Shown: positions 25,516 to 36,900 of the stretch, in pieces
How the letters are laid out: each line of letters starts with the position of its first letter
Position numbering within the stretch: the first letter of the stretch is position 1
NCBI RefSeq assembly: GCF_021155765.1
Contig: NC_060110.1
Coordinates: 14,158,001 to 14,222,000 of the forward strand
Length of the DNA stretch: 64,000 nt
Direction: 5' to 3'
Origin: Diprion similis
Lineage: Eukaryota; Arthropoda; Insecta; Hymenoptera; Diprionidae
Made by a program: the position numbers and the translations under genes
The notes under the pieces: model-generated
The model's database searches: none
Told to the model about the DNA's origin: nothing
What the model saw: the letters and a program-made list of their open reading frames with translations, nothing else

Positions 25516-25764
25516 CCCTGGTGAAGATTTCTACGACTACAAATTTTTACAGTAATTCGATTTACAAAATTGTAAATACGTATAATTTTTCACGAAGCAT
25601 TGTTAATTTTCTTTAAAAACTGTACTATCTTGTAAAATCTACAAGTTTTTGTGAGAAACTAATTTACAATTTTGTAGAAAAACAATTTTTTATACAAACT
25701 TGTACGTAACTATTTAATTTCTTAAGAAATTTATAGAAATTCGTAGAAATAATTTTCACCAGGG
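25516..25764. mobile_element. Foldback MITE, 249 bp
   Basis: The element starts CCCTGGTGAAGATTTCTACG and ends with the inverted counterpart TCGTAGAAATAATTTTCACC followed by AGGG. The terminal inverted repeats are about 24 bases with a small indel. The interior is AT-rich and itself full of short palindromes such as TTTACAAAATTGTAAA. There is no coding capacity. A CA dinucleotide on each side may be the target duplication, but it is too short to be sure. I cannot assign the superfamily. Confidence 0.7.
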
Positions 25765-28700
25765 CACGCTTCGCTTCTGGATAAACTCTATTGAACAGAA
25801 AGCTTTGCCTCCCGAAAATTTGCTCGTTCACCCCTGCTTCTGAAATAATAACTATGAACAGCTGTGGGGATTGGTTTCAACCCCTGCAGTATCCAATATC
25901 CTAATGCGTAGAGTCTTGTCAAAAATCCGATCCCCTTCGACGTTGTTGCCTTCAACCGCACGAATACCCGATGCAATAATAAGCCTCCATTCTTCGGATC
26001 ACCAAACTCACTTTCGACTGCTGTACCCAAGTTTTTACCCACTCTTGCACAACGTTGCGACGGTGACCGAGCCGTAGATTCAGTAATTCCTGTGCGGGTT
26101 GCGTCATATGCATTCTGAGTATGCTCCGCATGGGGCGGCCAACAACAAAAAATTATGACAAGTTGACGGCGAAGAAACCCCGTTTCTCCTCCTCCATCGG
26201 CTCGTCTGGAGTCGCTGGTTATACATTAACGAAACGAGAAAGATACGCCTCGTGGTTTGACTCGAGAGAAATATCTCATGGTGACTTGTTTCATTTGACA
26301 ATACTTTTTACTCGATTATAAAAGGGGGGAAGATAACGATGTTAGGTAATTATGTAAATTGAGATGGTTTTCTCTACTAAAAAACGAGATATTGACAAGA
26401 TTTTATCATAATCTATTGTATGGGCTGCTGGGAAGAGTGACCCTCTGATCAATGTCTCTTTGATAACCTTTAAAGCGGAGAAGGAAGAAATTAACTTCAG
26501 GAATATTAAATATAGTTTTATAGTCCATAAATGTCAACGATGCGGACGAAGCCAGCAGTGGTAAGTATCGAAATAATCGTACATTTTAGTAAAACGAAAG
26601 CCATTGAACTTTATACTTTTGAAGTATCAGATTCAAGGCTTTTCTCAAGTCATAAGGTTCAGAAGCTGTGCCGCGCTTGTTGTGACTTGTGGATATCACT
26701 TCTGCGGTAAGATTCATACGGCGCGTCAATATTTGTGGCGTTCCATAATCCAAGGTTCAAAGTTTGGAATACGTAATACCAGGCGCCTGTCAGGATTCAT
26801 TATTTGTACTCACAGTTATGTACGAAGGTACGCATAATATACGTTCGGACGTGCAAGTTGTGCGTAGAGTAAACGCTCTAGGCTTGGTAACACGGTAATT
26901 TATGGAAGAATATACGTATCCACAAAGAAAGGGACTATTTACACACGCTCTAGGCTCTAATTAATTATAGTGTGTAGCGTTTGACAAAACGCGATGTATA
27001 CGTGCCTCACCTTGTGCATTGTACAACTAAATGTCGCTGTACGCAGTCATGTCCATGCCAAGACTTGTTAAATACTCATTATAGCCAATTGTGAGTAAAA
27101 TGTTAAAAACTAATAACTTATTTTCAATTTGACGCGCATGGTTAGAGTGTTTAGAAATACCATACAGAGTCCCGGGGCAAGATTTGGACATTTGCTTCAA
27201 ACAATTACACAATTTTTTCAAAAAACTGATCTACTAATAAATCTGTGCAGTATTCGTTATTCACGGACCCCCAATAAAAACGAAGCCCATGTATAATGAC
27301 CAACTCGTGCCTAAAGCATATTTTGGTCCCACGGTTGGTAGACCAGGCTTCTTTTAAATGCTGGATAAAAACGTGCCACAGTGTTATTCTATTCTCGACA
27401 GAGAATCAGAAGCATATCAAGACTGGCTGATAGATGGTCTCATTGTTAAACTGACCGGATAACGTCGGTCGGAACGCGCGACGAGCATCAGTGTCTACTC
27501 TGATAAACTCTAGGTACGTCATCGGTAGGTCGTTGAAGAGATTGTGCGTGTCCGCCTAAAACGTGACGAGAATTGTTTGTAACTTCTGAGCATAAATAAG
27601 CTTCAGCGAACTCCATTGCTAGATAGCTTCTAGCGTGTTGAGCACCCTGAAAAGTTCAAACGTGCACTTATTCGGTCCTTCGTTCTTCTGCTCCTTCTTC
27701 TTCTTCTTCTTTGTATCTCTGCTAATCTGGAGGCGATCAGACTTCCATGAGTGCCGCTCCAGTGAACTCACTCAATTCAAGCAATAACTGCAGCCTGCTC
27801 AAACTGTTCGCGTATGCGGTTAAAGCCCCGCATGGTGCACTGCTCCATAATAATCGTGTACTTTAAAACGTGCCTTAACTTACTCGATTGTCTGACTGTC
27901 GGTATGGTCTGGTGGGATTTTACACAGTCTCTTTCATTATTAATTACACGCTTCAGGGACGACATAACATGAATGGCACACGGTATGCTGAAAGATGTTG
28001 CACCACTTGTATCACGTATGGGCATTCATGTTAAGAATTCAAAATATAAAGTACGTTACGAAAAGAGCTCTTCGGGAGGAAAAGAAAAGGCCATGAACTT
28101 TGCCATGTGTATACACCGTTTTAGTGTGTATTTAAAATGCAAAGTCGATACTACAATTTGTGTTACAGCTGTTGCGCTGTATCATCGACACATAACAGCC
28201 GTGACCACAGATAAACAATAAAATCTAGAGTGAGGTCAATGCACAGCTGATGAGGAACTTAGCTATGTGCCAATGATAATTTTAGCTGAGGCTATAAACT
28301 CTACATGGAAAAAAACTATCGCATTTACATACGCGACGGTCAATATATGGACAGCTCTTTTTTTAGTAGATCTTATTATGTACTATGAAGCCAACAGCTT
28401 TTTTCCGCGTAGGTTGTGAGGAATAAAAGGAAGAAGATTTGTAAAATAGTTCGGACACAGATTTTTATTGATGTAAATAATAATGAAAATAACCCGCTGA
28501 TTGTTAATTAATTTTTTTTTTGTTATTTTATGTTGTCTCGGCACGAAATCTCATCCAGAATCTGTGCATGAGTATGAACCGGTTTCAAACGCCTCCGTAG
28601 AAAACAGGTTTTCATCGATTTCAATTTTTTTCCTCACGACATGTGGGTCAAGATTCTTGCTAATTGAATGAAATCGAAAGACTACTGCGTGCTCTCACAC

Positions 28701-30208
28701 TGAATCTCGAACACCCTCATCTGTCAGTGCAGCGATTCGCAGGGTTGGGGGTCCCTTCAAGTGTAGTCCGCACCCAGTTTCAACCACTTGACTCCTTCAC
28801 TCCACTTCGTTGTATATACGTGTTCGTTCTGGCACTTCACTCCATTTAACATGGTTCATCTCTTGTCACTAAGGGTGTTCGTGCTTACTGCTTTCCTGTT
28901 TCCTTAGTTTTGGCTCAATCTATCGGCTTCCAACCGTGTAACTCGCACTGTCTTATCTTGCCTTACCATTTTGTACGCTCTACTCGTCATAAAGTACATG
29001 GTCACGTTGTCCTTACAGTATTTATTTGTAACGTATCATAAATATTTAGTGATATTCTGTTCGTTAGTTTTGTCAATTCAAATTATGTTTTCGGGTCAGT
29101 GAAGGAATTCGAGAGCGTTGCGACTGGCGATTTATACGACGTCGTGACGACAGCGATTGAAATCCATTTGAGCCGGTGTAGAACACAGATAAAGTATAAC
29201 GTGGAATTGAAACCAGTACATAGTTCTTCGCTGTATTTTTCTTCCGTACTAAAATACGAAGAATTACGTGAAAGATAATTCTTTTCAAACGAAGCTTAAA
29301 TGTTTTTCCTAATGTACTATTTTGTCTTTGGTTCCATGTAGCATACCTATATATTGAAAAAAGATTCATACCAATCGATCTGCTGATTTCCATATTTCTG
29401 TATCACAATTTTCAGCGCCTTCAAATTTGAAAGGATGATCATACATCTGAGCCATGAATAAAACAGAATAAGCCCTCTTGTTAGTTTTTCGGCTACCACG
29501 ATACGCAGTTGATTTGGACTGAAAGTCGTACATTGATATGTAAACAGCACAATGTAGACAAATTCAGGTGCCATATATATAATATCTTTCCTTCCGTGGA
29601 TTTATCTATTCACCAAATTTGCGTAACGAATACGCCGAAATCGAGGAAGTTTATTCACCCGTGCTGGGCGAAAAACAAAGTTTATAGGATGAAAAAGTTA
29701 TAGAATAAAAATAAGTTTAGCGACAATTTCTGCGCCGTGGAATTGAGGGTAAAAACGAAGCGTAGAGAAGCTGCGTGGCCAACCGGAGCGAACAGAAATA
29801 ATAAAAAGTCAAGGAAGCGGGCGAAAGCGTTCAGGTGGCAAGCGTGAAATCAGGTTGTAAAACCTTGACGATTTCGAATAGCTGACTGACTGCCGAGTCG
29901 TTTCGTTTCGGTCAGAGAAACAGGTAGGTAGTAGGTACCTACGAGGCCACGGTCGGTAAGCTAGATTCCATCCGACTATATTTCCAAATTTCTAGGTCCT
30001 TGAAATACCATCATTATCATTCACGGTTCCGTGACCGTTAATCGCTTCAGCTAGCTCACGTATCAAAGCTTACTCGCGCGATCAACGTACGCTGATTTTA
30101 TACCACAATTTACGGCACGTGCACTCGGTGTAGTGTTTCGTCATTTTTTTCCTTCGTCCGCAAGCATATCGTACCAGCTTTCCATTTTCACGTCTAGTTC
30201 CTTATTGG
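25765..30208. other. Intergenic DNA between inx7 and ogre, middle part
   Basis: No supported gene. It contains a TTC trinucleotide tract at 27694-27711 and otherwise ordinary AT-rich sequence. Open frames at 27973-28221 and 29073-29393 look like chance. Confidence 0.6.
27694..27711 (+). repeat. TTC trinucleotide microsatellite
   Basis: A short run of TTC/CTT units in intergenic DNA. Confidence 0.8.
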
Positions 30209-30374
30209 CACGTCATGTATACCTACTCATTGTCAGAGAGATTGATTTTGAAACGGAAGTGATAGTTGGACAAGTCGTTTAGCTTTGTTGCCCAATCTGA
30301 ACGACTTGTCCAGCCACGTTTATCACTACCGCGTTTCAGAATCGATCTCACTCACAATTAGTATACATATCGTG
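30209..30374 (+). ncRNA. Long imperfect hairpin, candidate small-RNA precursor or foldback element
   Basis: The two arms (30209-30282 and 30297-30374) pair over about 75 bases around a 14-base loop, CTTTGTTGCCCAAT. The apical part is near perfect: TTGGACAAGTCGTTTAG faces CTGAACGACTTGTCCA. In the + orientation several imperfections are T where the other arm predicts C, so in RNA they become G:U wobbles. This is the pattern of a pairing-maintained RNA. The stem is longer than a typical animal pre-miRNA, so a foldback MITE or an endo-siRNA hairpin is the main alternative. I recognise no known mature miRNA in it. It lies 3.6 kb upstream of the ogre ATG. Confidence 0.5.
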
Positions 30375-32300
30375 GTGTGGATTGATAGTCAAATATTAGA
30401 CGTCTCACTTTCTACGCAGTAAAATATAAATGACTTATCGATAAAACAAACTAATTGTCGGTATACGCGATAATGAAATCTGTCAAATCACTGTGTGCAC
30501 ACTATTCGTTAACTTATATTATAGAGTCTACTTTCTACCAGTTCTGGGGCACTTAACTGCAAATAATGTTCTAAGTATGACTACACTGTCGGAATGATTT
30601 AGCCGCTGCAAGGTGTATCTGCATCTGCGTGTACGTGTCAAATCTTCAAACAGAGTCCGCAGTCCATATATGCTACAATTCACTTCAGTCGGACAAATGA
30701 AGCATTTTCTAAAGAGATAAAACAAAGCACCAGCAGCAACTGCAGCTCAGAACAAGTCAAATCTTGATGAGAATTCTTGTATGTCATATGTGTGTAGCTG
30801 CAATGGTAGAGGAGGTATGATCGATGCAAATGAAGTGTTCGTCATTGTTAGATTCTTTGTATTTATAGACGACCTTAGTCGAGAGATTCTTCATCCATCG
30901 TCAGGCTGATACAGCAGGCTTGATTATGCAATTGTTTTCAACTAAGATTTTTATCACAGATGCATGCTGTTGAAGATGCTCGTTTTTACACTTTCCGTCA
31001 CTCAACCAGATCGGCATACAAACTCCGTTCTGTTCGATCGTTTGCGGTGCTTTAAACTGATCGAAGCCGGTGTAATATGAGTAGGTGTGAAACTATTCGT
31101 TTTATGGTACGTGGCATGATATCCCGTCGTCACGTAGGATGCACCCAACCACATTACGCATGACTAACGAATTACTGTACCTTTTCTTCTTTCATAATAC
31201 GCTGAAGAGGTTTGCCCACAGACGATTCGTTTGCGTCCATATGGATTCTCAAACTTGCGAAAAGTTAACAAAAGCGCAAACTTCCGATACCATTCTTATG
31301 CAGATCAGTACTTAAAATATATTTATCTCTCAAACTTGTCTACAAACTTCAGTAAACAGTGAGTTTAAAAGTATTCGCAGTGTAGTGTTAATCCGCACAG
31401 GTACAGTCTAACGTCCAAGGTGTGTGAATTATTTATTTCATAAACAGACTCCTGGAGGATTAATTACACCTAATTATGTATGGTACAAAAATAATCTACC
31501 AGTCAGTATTCAAATATTATAAAACGTTTAGTATTTCTTCTCCTGCGACATGAGTTTAATATATAAGGCGTTCATTTTTGGCAATTCCGCGTACTCGACG
31601 TCCGGTCATCGCCGAGGATGTGACTGCTCGCGACATGCTGTTGCAGGTGAAAAACCAGGTTAAAAGACGCCGAATACAGTGTATTGCAAAATCATTGACA
31701 ACGATCATTCGATACGCTCCGACGGGGATCGATGAATTTCTAAATATTTTATTCACTTCGTTTTTCCTGTAGTACGAATGACTTGCTTTTAACATTGTTC
31801 TCGTTGAAGGGATTTTATATTGTTCACAGGCAAGAGCAAAAAGCCACCTGAATTTCTATACTCACGGCGCGCTAAGAGTTTTTATCATTCTCGGAAGGTG
31901 AACAACTTCAAGGAATTCACGTTTCAAGAACATTGCTCTCGTAGTCGCAATTTAACCGCACGTAGTTTATAATTGCCCGTAATGAAGGTTCCACCGAGTG
32001 AAACGCAGCGATTACAAAACATCTTGAACTATGGAGAAAAATCTGACAGAACATAGGAAAAAACGAGATTTTTAACGTTGCTAGTTCAGTTAATCTAAAG
32101 AGAGTGTGTTATTTAATTGTAAAAGTGGAAAAGCGAGAATAAATCGTGTATATAATTCAAATTCAAGTTAAGAGCGCGAACGAACAATGCTCCTCGGCAC
32201 GTGTGACCTTCTTGTGAATTTATATAAATTTATCTGCCCGACAATGATGTTGGTAGAACGGAAAATTACAGGTGTTTCCCGGACTTCGTAATCGCCAGAG
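30375..32300. other. Intergenic DNA between inx7 and ogre, right part
   Basis: No supported gene or repeat. Short open frames on both strands (for example 31556-31795) have no signature. Confidence 0.6.
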
Positions 32301-32378
32301 GGTCAAGATATCCAAAATACGTATTCAAAATGCAAAAAGGAAATTCAAATATCACGAGGCTCGTTGCATCGAAGTGAC

Positions 32379-32393
32379 AGCGCCATCTCTTGG
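32379..32393 (-). promoter_or_regulatory. CTCF-like motif
   Basis: The minus strand reads CCAAGAGATGGCGCT. The core AGATGGCGCT fits the AGRKGGCRSY part of the CTCF consensus, with two mismatches in the 5' part. A motif match alone is weak evidence for binding. Confidence 0.3.
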
Positions 32394-32801
32394 CTAAGGT
32401 TTATGGGCAATGAGGCCCGGTACCCGTAGCAATTCAACAGCATTAAACGACTGCAATTGTCGTCTGCTTTCCTATTGGCTCCGAGCAACTGGTCCCATCA
32501 CGATCAATTTTAATTCAGCGTCTTTCGGCGCGTTCTCTTCGCCGTGCACGTACGTCGCGTCGGTGGATCAGTTAAGGATGCGAGAACTCATGTTGCCTCG
32601 AAGATCTCAGAAGGGCCCGGGCGGCCAGCCGTGCCAGGATTCGGCGAAAATGCGAAAGGCCGATAGGTACATATGCACACAGCCTCTTTCAGCGATGCGA
32701 GTCGACTTCGAAAGGAGCAAAGTGGCGCTGCAAAGTACGAAGAGAAGTAGCATTAACCTCGGCAATCGTACACGCGATTGCCCTCTCGGTGTCGGCCAAG
32801 A

Positions 32802-32823
32802 GTAGGTAGGTAGGTAGGTAGGT
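32802..32823 (+). repeat. GTAG tetranucleotide repeat
   Basis: About five tandem GTAG units in the upstream region of ogre. Confidence 0.9.
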
Positions 32824-32889
32824 ATATCTCGAAACGACGGCGAAGTGACTACGAAGAGGATAGAAGGCATGGCACAAAATCGTGGCTTC

Positions 32890-32915
32890 GCGTTGCGTTG
32901 CGTTGCGTTGCGTTG
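32890..32915 (+). repeat. GCGTT pentanucleotide repeat
   Basis: Five tandem GCGTT-type units followed directly by GGCCGGCCGGCC. It is unusual for being so CpG-rich, and lies in the ogre upstream region. Confidence 0.9.
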
Positions 32916-33988
32916 GGCCGGCCGGCCAGCCAGCCGGGAATATAGTAAGAGGGGAATACGTGTACCGTTCGGCGTATACGACGCGGAGGCACGGTAGTCG
33001 GTAGTCGGTAGTTGGGGGAGCGGACTATAGGGTCTCTATAGTCTATAGTGGGGGGCCCAGGGCTTACCCCCCACCCCACAGTTCTCCACTCCTCGTCAGC
33101 TGCTGCCGCCGAAGAGTGCTGCGTACGAACGCCAACACGATTCAGCTACTAGTGAGGCGCAAAGAGAATACACGAGAAGGATAAATCGCCCGAGACGATC
33201 GGACGGTCGAGTTACTTCGTTCGTACTTATTGGGTCGATGTTCCAGTTGAGTACAGTGTCTCGGTGTTGTTGTGATTGTGATAAGCGGAATTTGCGGGTT
33301 CGCGTCAAGTCGGCGGTCGAATCGGAATAAAAACAATCGGCGAACCCGTTTAAAGGCGAGGGAAAAGCCGAAGAATAGGTCCCAACGATCGCTCGATAAA
33401 GAAGGGAACGCTCTCGAGGAAGGTTCGGTGCACTGTACGCGTTATATGCATACGCATCCGCGCAGGGGTTGACGGCGAGGATAGATAATTGGGATGATGA
33501 CCGGAAACTCGGTAATCAAACGCTGAGGAGCCCTGTTGGAAAGAAGAACCGAAGTCACTTCGTCTATAGAAAAGATTCATTATCCTTGTTTCGAAAGTCG
33601 GGGACCTAACGGTGCAACGTTATATAGCTCGTCGACCCGCGCACGAATCGAAAGGTTTAATCCGACTGCGAACTCGAGATGGTAAAACGGCGATGGCGTG
33701 AAAACTGACCAGTTGTTTATATTTAGGATTAAATTGCGACGATACGTACGTCGTCGAGTGTCAATTGTTTCATTGTTCGAATATTCCATTCGATCCATAA
33801 CTCCGCGAGCTTCGCCGAGCGAACGAATTATATCAACGAATTTCTGACACCACGGACGTTGAAGTCTCCCAAATTCGAACCTGATCACAGGCGAGATTCG
33901 CGCCTCTGACGCAAGGAAAATTCCAAGTGTGTACCCGATGTGGGATAATTTCTAACCTCAAAAACGCTACGATCCTACGTCATACACC

Positions 33989-36900
33989 ATGTACAAGCTA
34001 CTGGGTGATTTGAGGGGATATCTGAAATGGCAGGACATAACAACGGACTCGATGATATTCCGGATGCACAACATATTCACCACGGTTCTGCTCCTCGGTT
34101 GTTCCCTTGTGATTACCGCCACCCAATACGTGGGCAATCCGATCGCCTGCATAGTCGAATCGGGTCTTCGTAAAGAAGCGATCAACACGTACTGCTGGAT
34201 TACTTCGACATTTACGATGCCCGACGCCTTCAATCGCCAGGTAATTATAAATATATTCTCACCTCCTGTATACTGCGTGTACCGCAATGGTGATGGAAAT
34301 TATATTGATTTTATCAAACCCCCCCCCCCCCCTTCGCCCCCCTCACCCCGTTTTTCCCCTCCGCCCCAATCATGGCTCTTCGTTGTCGCGCCAACTTCCT
34401 CACACTGGGATAATTCGTCGCCCCGATGATGCTGTTTGGGGGGCTGGACCTTCGAAGGCTATGAAAGGCCGGCGGTTGTCCGCCTCCTGGTGGGGTCGGG
34501 TGGGACTTCCAGTGTCTTCCAGAACCTTTGGTGGGCGCCCTTTTGTCTCGCTGCCTGCGTGCCGCTCTGGTCCACATCACACATGTCCGTCTGTCTGCCG
34601 CATGCACTTATCTTGGTCCTGCGGTTAATGACTGTTGTCGTTTGAGGGTTGCGTAATTAACTACATGGAAAATTGAAAGAATTGTTTTCTCGGATTTACT
34701 TTCACCATCGTATGTTTGTATGAGATCCATTTCGTACTTGCAAAAGGGTGCGAACGCTGCGTACATACGTGAGTCTCGTGACACGAGCGTGGATGAGAAG
34801 GCTTGTAATCTGATCATTTCCGGCCTATGTTCGATTCCGATTTCCACCAATCACTGTCCATTTAATGAGTCGTGGATGTTTCTCATCAAACATCGGAGCT
34901 TGCAGAATCTCTGCGAGGCTAGTAAGAAGGAAATTCTAACTCGGAATATACGTTTGATGGTGAAGGTCGAAAGTTGTTTCTCATTGTTGATGTTTCGAAT
35001 GCATAATATAAGCCGGGCAATATGTTGGAAAATCGAATCTGATTTTACTTGATACCGTACGCAGTAGTTTTGTGATCCAAGCTCGTTATTAATTGAAAAT
35101 TTTCAACTTAATACTAACGGTTCCTTCGAGTATCCCAATGTGAATACGTTTTGCGAAGTAATAGGAAATGTGATGAAAGAAGTAAGAAACTGCAAATAAA
35201 CTTCCAAAAAAGAATTATCATAAATTTCTATTGCGAGATGTATTTGAAGATGATAATTCTTCCTGCTTACGTACGGCGCAACAAATCAGGTCACCTCTCG
35301 AATAGAATAATAACCCTGGATACATGGCTCATATTATATGTTTTTCGTTCGATACAGCAGCAGAAGTTCATAACTTTCGTAAGTCTGCAATGAGTATTGG
35401 CAATAATATTCGATCATTACAAATGATTCGATTCCCTATAGGGGTTTATCCTTGTTTACTTACATCTATAGCAATACAATTCAGGAGTTAAGTGAACTTG
35501 GTTTGATTCGTGAGTTAATTCAATCACTCCTGTGTAAGTAACAATAACAATTGGTAAGAAGACATCCTGTGTAAGAATGCTGCTTGCCTGATGCCTGAAG
35601 CGATTACGAGCAATCAAAGTCTATTAAACGAATTCAGTTCTCAGCTGAGATTAAATTGAGTGTGCGGCACATTCGTGGAATTTGGTCGCTGATACAAATT
35701 TTATATCATACCGAGAACCACATCCGTTTCCAGCTTGTGCAAGGTTGTATAAAACCAAGTTTAGTGCGATATATATGAAAATGTTTCAGCAACCATCTAT
35801 GGTAAAATGACTCCAGCTTCTAAGTTTTTAACGTTTTATTTCGGAAAAAGCTTAAAAACAGTACGGAAAAATCTCCCAACTTCGGCTCTAGGGTTAAAAA
35901 ATTTTATATCTGACGATTGTCAGAATTTTATCAGATTTTTAATTATGTCGATCAATAAAATCATTTTAAAACATTGCAGAAAAGTCAAACTGTGTGGAAA
36001 AAATCTAAAAGTTAATTAGTGCATTTTAATGTGAGAACAATCATAAAAAAAATCGCAGGCCAAATCTGAGAGGTCAAGGGTTGGACGGAGCTCGAAATGG
36101 GATTGACTGGCCCGCATACATGCTGAAATATTCCTGTGCAACAATACCTGAGTGGCACATCAAGTACAAGAAAGCGTTGCTCGGTTTTCTATAATAGAAC
36201 GGGTTTGAAATGCATTTCATTCTTTCCACGTCGCAAGTTCCTCACTGGGTTTTGCCTCGATGTTATAATTTTACACAGATCGAATCATCTTCGATAAAGT
36301 CGAGTACTTTTAAAGTTCTCATTGTTCATGAGGCTAACAGAGAGCCGGTTTCGTGATAATGAAGACAATAGATTTCTGCATTATAGACCACAGAGACCTA
36401 TGAGGGGTTACTTAAATGGATAACTTTCAGTGTGACAGACCGTATCAATTCATTGTCGGTCGGTACAAAAGAAAGAACATTTGGAGCTGAAGCACTATCC
36501 TGCTGAAATAAACACGTATAGAACGATATTAAGTTCAATTTGATTTTCAATTGTAGCTCTTGCATACATCACAGATATTGTCGATGAAGGTCAATTCAAG
36601 TGGTCCGGGTCAGAGGGTCAGAATACATATATATGTGTATAATAAAGCTTCGTATAACGCGTGCTAAAGATAGAACGTGTTAAGTGCGTTATGTACGTGG
36701 CAATGTTCATACGGATACAAGAGTGCCCCTCACATTGCACAGTGTTACATAGAGATAACCCCGCTCAGCACTGGTTCACGATTTGTCTGGAGCATTAAGC
36801 CGATCCTTGTAACAGTCTCAGTGGTTCCGGATTCGGATCATTGTGGAAATTGTGGTACATTTATCAATTGACGATTAGTGCAACTTCCAAGAAGGACATC

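Larger units (their letters stand above)
32301..33988 (+). promoter_or_regulatory. CpG-richer 5' region of ogre
   Basis: GC and CpG content rise here and stay high up to the ogre start codon, so the promoter and 5' UTR probably lie within it. It contains a GTAG tetranucleotide tract (32802-32823), a GCGTT pentanucleotide tract (32890-32915), GGCCGGCCGGCC and GTAGTCG repeats near 33000, and a CTCF-like string at 32379-32393. No clear TATA or initiator stands out, and the many short open frames on both strands reflect the base composition. Confidence 0.45.

Noticed and set aside
34241-34429. Read-through extension of ogre exon 1
   Set aside because: After residue 84 the frame becomes a proline-rich translation of the C-run. 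Splicing at GTAATT restores innexin sequence at 37785.
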